This document shows positions 1 through 10,912 of a stretch of 64,000 bases of DNA, piece by piece. The stretch comes from Cylindrotheca closterium (taxonomy: Eukaryota; Bacillariophyta; Bacillariophyceae; Bacillariales; Bacillariaceae), in contig CAKOGP040001981.1 of assembly GCA_933822405.4 (NCBI GenBank), forward strand, positions 47,077-111,076, written 5' to 3'. Within the stretch, counting starts at the first letter, position 1, and each line of letters opens with the position of its first letter. The notes under the pieces are model-generated. The model saw nothing but the letters and a program-made list of their open reading frames with translations. It had not been told where the DNA came from and did no database searches. The translations under genes were made by a program, and so were the position numbers.

Positions 1-2640
1 GATATCCGTTCCATTTTCTTTTTTCCTTTCAATCCTTCGTTGACGACTAGAAGTGTTTGCTCCAGTTGCTTCTTGTAAAAGTGGCGCTCGATGGACGAGA
101 AGTCCAGAACGACTTTCCTTTCGATCTGTTCCGGAATTCCAAGCTGCACTCGAATGTGTGGATTGGATTTCGTACTTCGCCAAAAGATAGGATACAACAT
201 GTGCTTTATCCGTTCCTCCAGTCCAGGAAGAAAGCTGTGGTGACAATGTCGAAACGAGTCTTTCAGCTGAAAGGGCATGATGCCAATAAAGAGAAGTAAA
301 CCATACAAGTCATCAAGCTTTCCACGCCCAATGGGAGTTCCCGTCACACACCATCGTTGCTTGGCATGTAGTCTGAGCGCCATTTTTGCGGCAGCAGCAG
401 CAGTTCCTTCGACTCGTTGTGCCTCGTCCAGACAAATCCGCCACCACTGTATACTATTCAGAGGCGACGGAACCACCCTGTACCTCTTTTTGGCTCGAAA
501 GGATTTGCCTCCATTCAAGAATTGATTGTCACTGTGTGGTAACTCGGAATTCAAGACTGGGAAGGTTGTCAATACAATATCTGCATCAGCCAGAACATGT
601 GGATGAATCAGCAAGCGCTCTTCCACATCAATCTTGCCGTCGCATAGCTGCTTCACTCCACGGTAGATGACAATCTTCAATGTTTTAGATGAATGTCTCC
701 TTATTTCTCGTGCCCATTGTTCCAAAATTGCAGGAGGTGTCACGATTAGTGTGCCCCGTGACTTAATTGGCTCCTTTGAACAAGATTTAGCGCTACAGCT
801 GGGACACCTATGCTGTGAACATTGACGAGACAGTGGGATTTGGTCAAGTGAATTGTATCCAGAACATAATGCATGCAAACGACCTTTGCATTCTGAGCAA
901 TGAACCCATCCAAACGGTCGCGAAGCGTCATTCGAGCACGCGACACATACATCGTTTTTATAGCTCAAGGGATCCTGAAGCTCCGATAGTGTCTGTTGGA
1001 ATGCCACACCCTTAATTCCCTGTTCCTCGGCAAGTATTGTTTCTAATGACACATTCGTGGTATCATCCATTGGTCTCGGGTGTGACAAGATGCATGCCAG
1101 AACCTATTGGAGTTACGAAAATTGTCGGCATGAATAAATCTTCGAAAACAAGAAGGTTCTTGCTTTGGACATGATACTTACCTCTACTGTTTTTCCTAGG
1201 CCTGTGAAGGCGAGAGGGAAGTGTAAATAGGAGCATGATTTGATATGACAGGAAACCTGCAGTACTGGACTTACCCATACTTTCCGCCAAAATGCCGCCT
1301 CGCACTCCAGCGCATTTGGGTCCAACTGAAGCTAACCGTGCCTCTTGTAAGCTACGGCATAAGGCACCAGTGAAGGGATTCAAAAATACCAACGGGTCAA
1401 ACTGCTGGTCTTGTCTATCCTCTTGTGTCTCCAGAAATCTAGTCAAAGGTGTCACACCATCATGACAAAGGACAAGCCAGCATACTTGCCATATCCCGTC
1501 ATCTTTGTTCGCCTCCTGTTGTTCTCGACGTAGCATCCATTCGACAGCAAAACTCTGATACTCCCGCATTTCTGGCTGTAATCCATCCACAACTCGCGGC
1601 GGGGCATCGTCGCCTTTCTCTTTCATTTCCTTACATCTCTGTTCAAAACGGCAATTGTCAATTAGCTGGTAGACAAAGCTTGCCCGGATCGGTTCCATAT
1701 TCTTGCCCGATGGATCGTTGTCGACCGCATGAATCAAGGATTTCGGAAAGATTTGTGCTAGGGCTTTTCGAAGCGCAAGTGTGCTACGAAGGCTCTTGTG
1801 TGTTCGCATTCGGATAGAATTTGTTCCTAGGAGATAGGTAGAGACTTCCCCTGGTGCCGCCAATTCAAACGCGGCATCTGTTATTGAGATTTGCAAACTA
1901 TAGGATTTCGTTCTTTCGTTGAGCTTTTCAGGAGGCTGGAATTGTCTCTGGAAAATGCAGTGCCGCCTAGGCGGTATCTCTATACCTTTTCCTTCATTAT
2001 GACTGACATGGACGCAAAGCATACCATGTTCCATAATTGCAGAAAGTACAGCTGAGGAGTTTCCCTCATACTCCTTCTCAAAGACAACACACTTCAAACA
2101 AATCTCAAGATGATTCTTGTCTGATATGAGGCGAAGTGAACGATTGGCTTGCTCATAACAATTGGATGATCGTTGAACATGAGAGGAGAATATTTCATTC
2201 AGAGCTTGCGCCAAGACTTCATGCTGTGGTAGTCGAATGGTGGAACTGTCGCTTGAATCATCATTTTCAGAAGTATCAGCAGCATTATCATGCTTCCCAT
2301 TCTCATTGTCCGAAGAGACACCAACCACAACGACTTCTTCATTATGCCCTGAATCATCATTAGGATCTTCAAAGACCGTATCTTCGTTATCATCAATGAT
2401 CAGTCGTCGTCGTTTCCTTTGCTTTTCCTCTTCCGTATTCTCCGGAGGCACTGGTGGCACAACTTCGGACACTGTGGGATTTGCATTTCGTTTTGGAACA
2501 GGCTTGCGTTTTCCCATTGCGCAAGCTACTGCAAGAGGATGCTCTGAGAATGTCCCCTTGGATTGGGTATGCTGTTCAGGGATGCTGACTGGTATCGGTG
2601 ATGTCAATTCTGAAATGCGCTCATCTGCTTCACGTGGCAC
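1..2640 (-). CDS. SHPRH-like SNF2 ATPase / E3 ligase, 5' part (runs off left edge)
   Basis: This is a SNF2-family chromatin or DNA-repair ATPase; SHPRH relatives act as ubiquitin ligases on PCNA. I read three exons: about 2640-1275, a 20-nt exon at 1201-1182, and 1103 to the window edge, with introns of 73 and 78 bp that both start GTAAGT and end AG. Spliced, they give GGILAESMGLGKTVE (Walker A), followed by a PHD finger (CVAC, HCSEC, LHALC, CPSC, about positions 940-790). Then come TPPAILEQW, CLDEAQ (the DEAQ box typical of SHPRH rather than DEAH) and TGTPIGRGKLDDLYGLL. The PHD inserted between helicase motifs I and II is the SHPRH arrangement. The ORF opens at a GTG, so the true start is Met at 2517 (just before an NLS-like KRKPVPKR) or lies in an unresolved upstream exon. 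The RING and C-terminal helicase half lie outside the window. Confidence 0.8.
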
Positions 2641-2773
2641 CTTGGTGGCACGTCACAAAAATCAATTGGTCGAAGTAGTCCGACATGCGTGGACGCTAAA
2701 TAATAATATTAATATGTGGTGACAAAAGTTCATTCTATAAAATTCCTTCACAAAAGCTTGAAGAGAGCATCGA

Positions 2774-3120
2774 TTATAATGCAGCTCTCTTCTGATACAG
2801 TAAATACATACAGTTTTTACAGTATACAACGCTGGAATGTGCTTGATCCAAACCACCAGACCAACGACCATCGGGTTTGGCTCCATGGACATACCACGTA
2901 TCATCAGGACCGAAATCAACGTCTTGGACATTTCTCCCTTTCGCTTTGCAATTTTTATTTGTTTGGACAATCCATTAGGAATTGATCTCCAATCTTGAGA
3001 CTGCCACTCTCGGTTTCCATCATCATGATCCAATACGAGCAACCAGGAATTTCCATCATCTGGAAGTACAACCTTAATCCGACTACCAATTCTTCCTGTA
3101 ATAGGTCGAGGTGGTGACAT
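2774..3120 (-). pseudogene. Small gene with an apparent frameshift, WYVHGxKPDG-type protein
   Basis: The frame from ATG 3120 reads as a compact domain (GSRIKVVLPDDGNSWLLVLDH, then WRSIPNGLSKQIK). About 130 bp later a different frame carries the convincing continuation (KGRNVQDVDFGPDDTWYVHG, then AKPDGRWSGG) to a TAA at 2774-2776. The change falls in an A-rich stretch near 2940-2965, too small for an intron, so a one-base indel or sequencing error is likely. From memory, similar 'G-R-x-V-x-x-V-x-F...W-Y-V-x-G-x-K-x-D-G' segments occur in uncharacterised heterokont proteins, but I cannot name a family. It could instead be 5' exon material of the neighbouring SHPRH-like gene. Confidence 0.4.
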
Positions 3121-3291
3121 TCTTGCTGTGGTGCATTCAAAATTGAGAGTAGAAGTGGATGCTATTTTATTGATTGATGATTTCCCGCCATATAAATATT
3201 ATTGATAGAATAGTGGTCGATCGAGTGAGTCGAGTTCGTTGTTATATATATTGTAAGCGATAAAAAAGCAGATCTGACCGCCATTCTACCG

Positions 3292-3480
3292 ACACCCTGT
3301 TTATTTTAATTTTAATAACAACCTCTTTCATCTTTTGATTTTGATCCCTACTTAGCAACCTCCCTCATCTTTGGATCCCTTCTTAGCAACCTCCCTGATC
3401 TTTGGATCCCTACTTAACAACCCCCTCTTTCTTCGGACCCTGTTTATTAACCACCTCCCTCCATCTTCGGACCCTTTTTT
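3292..3480. repeat. Degenerate tandem repeat, about 33-bp period, in an otherwise gene-free stretch
   Basis: Four to five imperfect copies of a unit of the form GATCCCTACTTAGCAACC plus TCCCTCATCTTTG lie here, becoming more diverged towards the right (TTCGGACCC variants). The surrounding 3141-4010 is AT-rich and I see no gene in it. Confidence 0.7.
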
Positions 3481-4016
3481 AAAAAAGAATTCCATCACAA
3501 ACAGTAGTACCGGTAGACAGAAAAACAAACAAACTTTTTGACTCCATCTTTTTTCAAGTTCAATTCATCTTTGGGCTCCCCAAATGCACAATACTCGTCG
3601 TGGTCGCAAATTACCCTCGTCCATCCAATATTCGTGTAACAGTCTTGGACACACGAAGATAAGGTGTTCATCAATCATTATTACAGTAAGAGTGCTCATT
3701 TTTTCGCAGACAGTAGTATATTATTTTTACATCGAAGTGCTATAGGACTAGTCATTACAGTATTAATAGGCATACATTCATATAATCATATATTCAAATT
3801 AGTTTCTATCCCTTTCCCTTTCGTCGCGTTGGTATTGTAGAATCAACCAGCTGATCCTGAAAGTAGCTTCCGCCGTTGTCCATGGTTGTCGTCCATCCTA
3901 GAATTCGAACGCCGTCGTCCTTTCATATAAATCTGGTTGCAAAGTTGGTTGGTTGTTATTTTTCAATACCAGTACCAGACATGCCAATCTGGCAATGTCA
4001 TAGTAAAGGATACTGA

Positions 4017-4150
4017 ATGGGTTGAAGACGCCGCTGCTCCCTTCAGTTCCAGTGCCATCGCGAAACTGCATGTACCACCGAGCATTGCCAATTATACAAT
4101 ACATATAATTGACAATGACAGCTGTTCACATGTCTAACCGATATCGCTTG
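4017..4150 (-). other. Copy 1 of a conserved palindromic element downstream of the GSG-module genes
   Basis: The segment aligns with those at 13157-13265, 13500-13620 and 58248-58361 (the last inverted). Shared words are CCAGTGCCATC, CGAAACTGCA, CACCGA and GACAGCTGTTCACATG, then ATATCGCT. The core here is an expanded inverted repeat: arms ATTGCCAATTAT (4084-4095) and ATAATTGACAAT (4105-4116), one mismatch, 9-nt spacer. It lies about 630 bp beyond the stop codon of the gene ending at 4776, in the same relative orientation as the other copies. Confidence 0.6.
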
Positions 4151-4339
4151 CTCCCCATATTTGAGCAGGGTGATGGATCACATGATACTGATATTCCATG
4201 GGAGACTTCCGCTTTGTCTTTCGAATCCAATAACAGAGTGGTAGAGTTCAAGACTCTTTTTTTTTCAAAAGTTGAAGGGACCGCTTATCTGGGCTCTTGC
4301 CGATCATGGACGCGCTTACGGGCCTCGGCCTGCCCATCC

Positions 4340-4480
4340 ATTCAACAAAGACTGGAGGGAAGCATCCAAACTCAGCAAGCCATGAAATCGTCTGGTTTCG
4401 CGTCGCCGATGCAATCCTAGTGAGTGACCAATCCACTAGAAACCACAAAGGAAAACACTAGCCAGCCGAAGGATCCCTTA
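4340..4480 (-). repeat. 3' flank shared, in inverted orientation, with 57638-57775
   Basis: Reverse-complemented, this stretch matches the region downstream of the paralogue at 55.7-57.2 kb: AAGGGATCCTTCGG, then TAGTGGATTGGTCACTCACTAG (read in pieces), then GCTTGCTGAGTTTGGATGCTT. The two genes were therefore duplicated together with at least 700-1000 bp of 3' flank. I see no gene between 4151 and 4775. Confidence 0.65.
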
Positions 4481-4775
4481 TAAATGTGCGACGACACAAC
4501 AAGACTTGCAGATTTGCTGTGCAATTGTATTATCATAGTTGAACAAAGAAGAAAACAAAAAGTGGTGAGACCATGGTTCAGAAAGTAGATGCAATTGAAA
4601 CGGTCAAGGTCAAGAAAACGTACCAGGAGAAATGAAGTGACGTCGTCGTCGTTGTCATGACAAAAGTTGTCATTATGGGGTGAATCCTATTGAACTCTTT
4701 GATGGGTTGTTCGTGTGTTGTCGCACACTATTATCATCCTTCATCTATTTCAAAGTCGTACCAAGAATGTACTTT

Positions 4776-7196
4776 TTAATTGGCACCGTTTCGTCGATTT
4801 GCCACTCGGCGACTGTATCGTCTTCCTTGTTCCGTCATGCCAGATCCCAAAGCTTCGGTGAAAGGATCCTCCGCATTTGGAATGAGAAGCTTGGCCCGTC
4901 GAAGGCTGTAGCGCTTTCCAGACTCGGTCCATCCCGATCCCATCCCATCAGGAGGAATATCAATAGTAGCTGCGATGTCAGATTCCTCGGGCGGTGGTGC
5001 CGGAATGTCGTCATCGATGACAGTATCCTCCAAAGGATCCTCGACAGAATCAATGCCGTCATCAATCAATCCAGCATCCAAAGACAATTCAATATCGTTA
5101 AAGTTGTCTTGTTGTTCTTCTTCTGGATCTTCAATAATGACAGGTAGCAAAGGAGTGAACCGTTCATTGATTCGTTCGGCCCATTCTGTAGCAGAAGTTG
5201 GAACCGTAGATGAATTCAATTTGCGACGCTTGGTGGGCCTGGATGCAACAAGGCAGTAAGCTGCGGTTCTCTTTAGTGACAATTGTGGTGCTTTGTCTTG
5301 CATGTCATTGGGTTCGTCGTCCCCGTCATCATCCAAATCCATTGGTATGGGAATATTGGAGAGCATATCATGAAGGACGGTTGTGCGAAGCATTTGGCGG
5401 TGATTCTCGAGCGCAAGTGCGAAGCTTGGGCCTTCCAAATCAATGTCTTTGATCAATCCAGCATCCAAAGATGAGTCAAAGTGGTTATTGTCTTCTTCTT
5501 CTTCTTCTGGATCTTCAGTAATGACAGGAAGGGTAGGTTTGAAAGCAATCTTCGTTGTCTTTTTCTTGGCCTTTCTCTTGGCCTTCCTCTTGGCCATCAC
5601 AGTACTCCACAGCTGAGGAAGCACTCGTTCTTCAAAGCACTTGCACAGTTCATGATATTGAATCTGACTGTAAATGTCTCGAATTCGATTCTTTCTGGAT
5701 TGAATATCTTCCTGGTCTGGCATAAAGTTTCTTCTCTGATTGGTCAGGGTGAAACTGACACGATTGGTGGTTCTAGGTGATCCCCAATCTTTTCTTGCAG
5801 GACGAAGAATGGAAACAGGTGGTGTAGTTGGTGTAGATGTAGGTGGAGCGTGTTGGATACTGTTCCAGTCTACATGTTCCAGACTGTCCCAATCCTCTTC
5901 CTTGTCGTGCATGGGGAAGAAACCCTCGTCGTCTCCTTTGGCGAAGCTTGATACGTCAGAGTCGCTGTTGTCATCAATCAATCCAGCATCCAAAGACAAG
6001 TCAAAAGTACGCATGATGATGTCTTCTTCTTCTGGATCTTCAATAATGACAGGTAGCAAAGGAGTGAATCGTTCATTGATTCGTTCGGCCCATTCTGTAG
6101 CAGAAGTTGGAACCGTAGATGAATTCAATTTGCGACGCTTGGTGGGCCGGGAGGAAACAAGGGAGCAAGTTGCAGTTCTCTTGAGTGACAATCGTGGTGC
6201 TTCGTCTTGCATGTCACTGGGCTCGACGTTGCCGTCATCATCCAAATCCATTGGTACGGGAATATTGGAGAGCATGTCATCAAGGACGGTTCGAAGCAGT
6301 TGTCGATGGTTCTCGAGCGCAATTGCAATGGTTTCAGAGTCGACATTGCCATCAATAAATCCAGTATTCAAAGACGAATTAGTGTCACTCAAATCTTCTT
6401 CTGCTGGATCTTCAATAATGGTGGCAAGCACGGTAGGTTTGAAATCGATCTTCCAGCGTTGGGCATTCCGTCTCTTGACCTTGCGGTCAATTTGATGAAT
6501 TAGCTGCCTTCGGGACTCAAGATCTTCCTCGTCGGGAATGAAGTTTCTCCTTCGAGTCTTAAGGGCAAATTGGACTCCATTTGAAGAGGTTGGTTTGGGT
6601 GATCCCCAATCTTTTCTTGAAGGACGAAGAATGGACACAGGAGTATGTGGAACAAATCTCACTGTGTTCTCTATCTCTGGAATTACTTTGTCGTGAAGTT
6701 GAATGCGCCATTGAATCAGACCCCAGCATTCCCTGCGAGATTGTAGCTCTTGCTTGTTTGGGAAAAAGGTTCGACGAAAGATTTTGGCGAAACGGACACG
6801 GTTTGGTTTTCTGGTGAACACACCAAACCAACTTCGGTTTTTCTTGCGATGACATGACGACCCTCCTGGACGACGAAGAATGGAAACAGGAGGCTGTTGT
6901 TGGTTGCAGCTCCGTTGCTTGCAAAGTCCTCGATAGCTTCGGTATAGGTCGAGCGCCATGTTCCAAAGCAAGAATAGCGCCGTTGCACAAACCAAACCGG
7001 CTGCGATGGTTTCTCGAACGGTTGGAGTGACGAGCAAAGGCATCCGAACAGGCAATCGAAAGAAGCTGATGCCTGCTTGAATGATGTATTCTTGATTGAC
7101 GATTATGGTAGTGATGTAGTTGATGTAGTTGATAATAGTGTTGGTCATGGTGATGTTTGATGTAGTTGGTGTATTGGTTGGTGTAAAGAATTTCAT
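4776..7196 (-). CDS. Large repeat protein with SILK/RVxF-like and acidic VIIEDPEEE motifs; GSG-module family
   Basis: No known family is recognised. ATG 7196 is chosen because the paralogue at 55664 begins with the matching Thr-rich leader; an in-frame ATG at 7277 would add 27 residues. Residues below use the longer numbering. A hydrophobic segment at about 84-105 could be a membrane anchor. Three blocks follow the pattern VSILRxP...RVxF...RRNFxPDxED...SR (SILR at 132, 215 and 489; NRVRF at 159, GVQF at 234, RVSF at 506). Four acidic motifs of the type VIIEDPEEE occur near 287, 409, 583 and 711, two after an NLS-like RPTKRRKL. Residues about 213-445 and 487-745 are an internal duplication. 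The C-terminus has the paired module GSGWTESGKRYSLRRA / GSGMTEQGRRYSRRVA. SILR plus RVSF resembles PP1 docking and VIIEDPEEE resembles a SUMO-interacting motif; both are inference. Codon usage and intactness look normal. Confidence 0.75.
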   Translation of the reverse strand: MKFFTPTNTPTTSNITMTNTIINYINYITTIIVNQEYIIQAGISFFRLPVRMPLLVTPTVRETIAAGLVCATALFLLWNMALDLYRSYRGLCKQRSCNQQQPPVSILRRPGGSSCHRKKNRSWFGVFTRKPNRVRFAKIFRRTFFPNKQELQSRRECWGLIQWRIQLHDKVIPEIENTVRFVPHTPVSILRPSRKDWGSPKPTSSNGVQFALKTRRRNFIPDEEDLESRRQLIHQIDRKVKRRNAQRWKIDFKPTVLATIIEDPAEEDLSDTNSSLNTGFIDGNVDSETIAIALENHRQLLRTVLDDMLSNIPVPMDLDDDGNVEPSDMQDEAPRLSLKRTATCSLVSSRPTKRRKLNSSTVPTSATEWAERINERFTPLLPVIIEDPEEEDIIMRTFDLSLDAGLIDDNSDSDVSSFAKGDDEGFFPMHDKEEDWDSLEHVDWNSIQHAPPTSTPTTPPVSILRPARKDWGSPRTTNRVSFTLTNQRRNFMPDQEDIQSRKNRIRDIYSQIQYHELCKCFEERVLPQLWSTVMAKRKAKRKAKKKTTKIAFKPTLPVITEDPEEEEEDNNHFDSSLDAGLIKDIDLEGPSFALALENHRQMLRTTVLHDMLSNIPIPMDLDDDGDDEPNDMQDKAPQLSLKRTAAYCLVASRPTKRRKLNSSTVPTSATEWAERINERFTPLLPVIIEDPEEEQQDNFNDIELSLDAGLIDDGIDSVEDPLEDTVIDDDIPAPPPEESDIAATIDIPPDGMGSGWTESGKRYSLRRAKLLIPNAEDPFTEALGSGMTEQGRRYSRRVANRRNGAN

Positions 7197-7277
7197 AATG
7201 TAAGTTGTGAGGTGTGTGAAAACAAAACGTTCAGCCCGTGCGGTTGGAGACGATGCGATGTGTGGGGCAAAAATCAC

Positions 7278-8010
7278 GAGCGGTGTTCGCGGAGTCTCCG
7301 CGTTTGACCCCTTCGAATCATTCTAGATTGTCCTGCTGAACTGGTACGTGGTAATGGTAATGCTGATGTTGATTGATTCTAAAGTAAAGTGCTGGGAGGA
7401 TGGAACATTATCAATTATGATGATCTGATGTCAACCATGCGCATCTTCAATCTCATCTTGCACCCGCTCGTTATCTTACTGTGTTGTTGCGATTTGGCTA
7501 CAGCATGGTAGATAGTTGGTCCTCCACCTCGTGATTAAGCTATTCGTGACTTAGCGTCCTGCCAATCACAATATAAAAGCAGAGATATGCACATCAATAA
7601 AATGTATTATTACTTCCGCTACACAGTACTGGCACGTCTTTCAGATTGTTAGCAGTATTATGGCGGCTTGCCGATAATGCTTGCATTTGTTTTCTTGATC
7701 TCTTCGGACTCGTCTAGTACTCCTCCTCCTGGCTATACTTGTTGTCTGTCCAGCAGCCTATTGATCTTGTTCGTCTGAAGGACAGAATTATTGGTGGTGT
7801 GCGCGATATTGATGGTGACCATGTTCGTTTTTCTCGTCTCTATTGGTTTATATTTAAGTGTTGGTTAAAGGCAAGACCCCTTGTCTGTACCTAGCTATTG
7901 CTGATCGAAAGCAGCCCAATGATGATTCAGAGCAATGTGCTCTTTGGAAAGAGCTTCAATGGTTTTTTTCCAATGTCAGTGGTACCTTTCAATCGGTGGC
8001 TCCAACTGGG
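7278..8010. other. Intergenic, no gene seen
   Basis: This is the upstream flank of the gene starting at 7196, converging on the methyltransferase 3' end. I see no ORF, repeat or RNA gene that I can support. Confidence 0.5.
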
Positions 8011-8876
8011 TCAAATCGACCCACTGATAGGGTGAGCCTTGAGCGTTTGCATTCCCCAGAAAAATATTCCAAAGACCCTGACGCGATAGGACGAGACCTC
8101 CACATCTTGAAAGCCTTCCGAATTTACTAGTTCCGACAATTCCGATTTTTTCAATGGCCCTGGATATTTTTGTTCAAATCTCCAATTCCAGCGCAATCGT
8201 TCCAACCAATGGTAGAGTTTGACGATCCAAAAATCATTGCACCAATCCGTAATGATGAGTGTTCCACCCCCTTTGAGGATGCGTCTCATTTCATGCAAGG
8301 CCCGTTGTTTGTCTCGAAAGAAATGAAAGGCATTCGTTGTGACGACAATGTCGGCAGAATGGTCTTTGATGGGCAGGTATTCGGCTGGTGCTTGGTGCAA
8401 TACAATTGCAATTGCATGATCGTTTTTGGGGAACTTCTCCTTGGCCCTTTTCAGCATTTCCGGACATGGTTCTATCCCAATCCAAGGGGCCTTCTTCTTT
8501 CGATTGAAGGGTTTCTCTGAAATAGACCCGTTGGTGTCGTCCAAATTTCGCAATCGCCTAAAAAATTCTCCCGTACCACAAGCGATATCAACGACAACAT
8601 TGGAATTCTTGCCGACTCCGAGTTCCATCACCTGATGTATTGGCTCAATGAGAGTTTCTGTATGTTGGATACGACGGCAATTGTTGTAATGAGAGACGGT
8701 CTCCTTAATCCAACACGATTCAATGGCAAGAACTGAACTCTTTTCTAATAGATAGACTCACGAGAGGTATAGCTATGCCAAAAGGTGTCATACCAGTTGG
8801 CCATGTCTTTGTATTCTGCCTGTATCGCATCATACACGACGTCGTTATGACCTTGTAGGGCTGAATCGATTATCAT
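8011..8876 (-). CDS. Class I SAM-dependent methyltransferase
   Basis: Small-molecule or lipid-type methyltransferase of the Methyltransf_11/UbiE fold; the substrate cannot be told. Motif I VVVDIACGTGEFF binds S-adenosylmethionine, IGIEPCPEML is the acidic loop after beta 2, APAEYLPIKDHSADIVVTTNAFHFF covers motifs II/III (read in pieces), and RILKGGGTLIITDW is the post-motif. The long open frame begins at a GTG, so I place the start at ATG 8876 in an upstream exon (IDSALQGHNDVVYDAIQAEY, WYDTFWHSY). Joining that exon to 8732-8011 needs removal of only 29 nt (GTGAGT...TTCAG), giving about 278 residues. So short an intron is unusual; a frameshift or a different exon junction is possible. The N-terminal part looks genuinely coding because YDxFW-type sequence is normal ahead of motif I. 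Confidence 0.75.
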
Positions 8877-9288
8877 GATGATTATTGCTTATGTTTGAGA
8901 CTGAACGATGCTTTGAGAATCCATGATGGCTTCGCATTCGGTTTGAAGCTGCAAGCTTATATTCACAGAATTGTTTGGTTTGTTGTTGTGGTGTTCTGAT
9001 TTTGGCTCTTTGGGCCTCTCGATTTTTGAGTCAGTCGAATCGGAGTTTTCTTCAAACGTGGTGTCATTGAAATGGTCGCGTGACACTCACTCTCGCCTCA
9101 TCGGCGAATTAGCGGTCATTGAGAGTTGTGTTGCTGCGGGTCTTTTAATTTTCGCTCACTTTGTTGGCCACGTCGACAGCATTTTGACACTGAAGAAAAA
9201 CCAAATTGAAACTATCCACCACAACTTTCACACCGCCTATTCTTTCATTTATTTCAAAAGTACCTGATATCATACACCAATCATCAAG
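8877..9288. other. Divergent intergenic region between methyltransferase and carbonic anhydrase
   Basis: About 410 bp separate the two divergently transcribed genes, so both promoters must lie here. I see no clear TGACGT-type element of the kind found upstream of the 42-52 kb genes. The short ORFs in it are not convincing. Confidence 0.4.
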
Positions 9289-10601
9289 ATGTGCAAACCT
9301 GGAGACGAAGAAATTCTCGGTGGTAAGCATTTTGAGATTGATTGATTCGACACCGCATTTGTGCATTGATTGTTATTCTCTGAGAATTTCCTTCTGACAA
9401 ACTTCTTCTTCTTCTTGTGAATTCGGCTGGCATTGCCACAACGACAGACACTTACAAGGAAGAGGGCTCCAATAAGAAGCTTGTTGCCGGAATCCTTGCC
9501 TTCTGTGGCGTTGTCACGGTTTCTTCCATCATCGCAATGGCTGCTATGAGTGTTCAGATTTCCAACAAGGCCCAACCTGCCAGTGCCGGCACTTCGTCCG
9601 AGGGAGCTACCATTATCATCAACGCTGGAAGTGGGTCTACTTCTGGCAGCAGCACAGCCACAGTTGGTACCACAACCAAGGATGAAGTCCAACTCTTCGC
9701 TAGACCTCCTGTTGCCGGTCCCAACGAGTGCGAAGGAAAGAAGATTCAAATCGATAATGTTGACTGTTTGATTGACGCTCTGGAGAAGGTCCTGCCACAA
9801 GCTGGAGGAAACGTCACCATGGGATTCAAGGGTGAAATGGTCGTCGGGCACGAACCAATCAAGACTCCCTACTTCCAAAACGACATGTGCCCCGTCAATG
9901 TCCACTGGCACTTGGGCGCGGAGCACCTTTCCGTCGGTGAATTCGACGAAATGGGTGCTGGTCCAAATACCAAGCCAGGAGACTTGCGCCGAAAGCTTGC
10001 CGGAAATGAAGAGGTCCGTGGTGGATTCCGTTGCCGCCACTACGATGAGAACGACAAAAAGTTCACCAAGGAATACGACTGGCAGCACTGTGTCGGGATG
10101 GAAGTTGGTGAGACTTATGAAGTGCACTGGCCCCACTCTGCTGCAGGTGCCTGTGGAACCATCAACCAATACCAAACCCCTTTCTATGATGGTGTCCTTT
10201 GCCGAGTTGGAATTCTTGGCGATCTTTCCCGTCTTCCTCAACAAGTTGGTGTCCAAGGCCAAGTCTTCACCATTGTCAACGACGAAGACTATTTCTACCC
10301 CGACCTCATGCGTGGAATGATTGTCGATGGAGAAATGGGAAAGCAAATCACCAAGTACACAGGATCCACCACTGGAACCACCCGTGACAACGAAATCTGC
10401 TCCGCTTACTCCCCCATCACTTGGCAAGTCGACCGAAAGTGCCACATGATCTCTGCCTCTTCCTTCGACAAGATGTGCGCCGATATGAAGTCCCAACGTG
10501 ATGACATGAGCGACGACCTTTACCCCCATGGTTCTCGAGAGCTTGTCGACAGCAAGTATGTCGCCAACAACCAAAACAACCGTGCCCTTCGAGGAAACTA
10601 A
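9289..10601 (+). CDS. Delta-class carbonic anhydrase
   Basis: Catalyses CO2 hydration to bicarbonate and belongs to the delta class first known from Thalassiosira weissflogii (TWCA1), part of the CO2-concentrating system. The family signature CPVNVHWHLGAEH supplies zinc-binding histidines; HCVGMEVGETYEVHWPHSAA and GACGT follow, then QYQTPFYDGV. A hydrophobic segment, LVAGILAFCGVVTVSSIIAM, near the N-terminus indicates a signal-anchor or membrane-tethered protein. The long frame opens at a GTG; a better model starts at ATG 9289 (MCKPGDEEILG), spliced at 9322|GTAAGC to an acceptor ending at 9447, giving DTYKEEGSNKKL and about 395 residues. An acceptor at 9384 is also in frame. A decayed fragment of this gene's 3' end lies at 20171-20520. 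Confidence 0.92.
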
Positions 10602-10912
10602 AAACAAACACACGCATACATGAGAGCCACCGCTGGCTCATCACGCACCAAAATTAGACATTTAGTTCTGTAGGATTATTAACAATAATATGGCTTGTAT
10701 CTAATTAGCTTGCTTAGATGACAGAGCAAAGGAAGCATGTGCGTCAAAGGCACTATACCAATACTCGTGCGTGCATTCAGAATCCATCTGAATGGATCAA
10801 TCAATCAATCAATCAATCAGACTATGTGATTCACAATCGTACTGATAAAGGCCCGACTGAAAGTTGATAAAACCGTGAGATCATCACTGCTGATCACTGT
10901 ACCACTGAGTAC
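10602..10912. other. 3' flank of the carbonic anhydrase with AATC microsatellite
   Basis: An (AATC)n run lies at about 10796-10820. The flank is homologous to 20521-20741 but clearly diverged, unlike the near-identical sequence that starts at 10913/20742. Confidence 0.6.

Noticed and set aside
9270..10613. 447-codon open frame antisense to the carbonic anhydrase
   Set aside because: It mirrors the strong codon bias of the real gene; the antisense product is low-complexity Val/Gly/Ser and has no family features.
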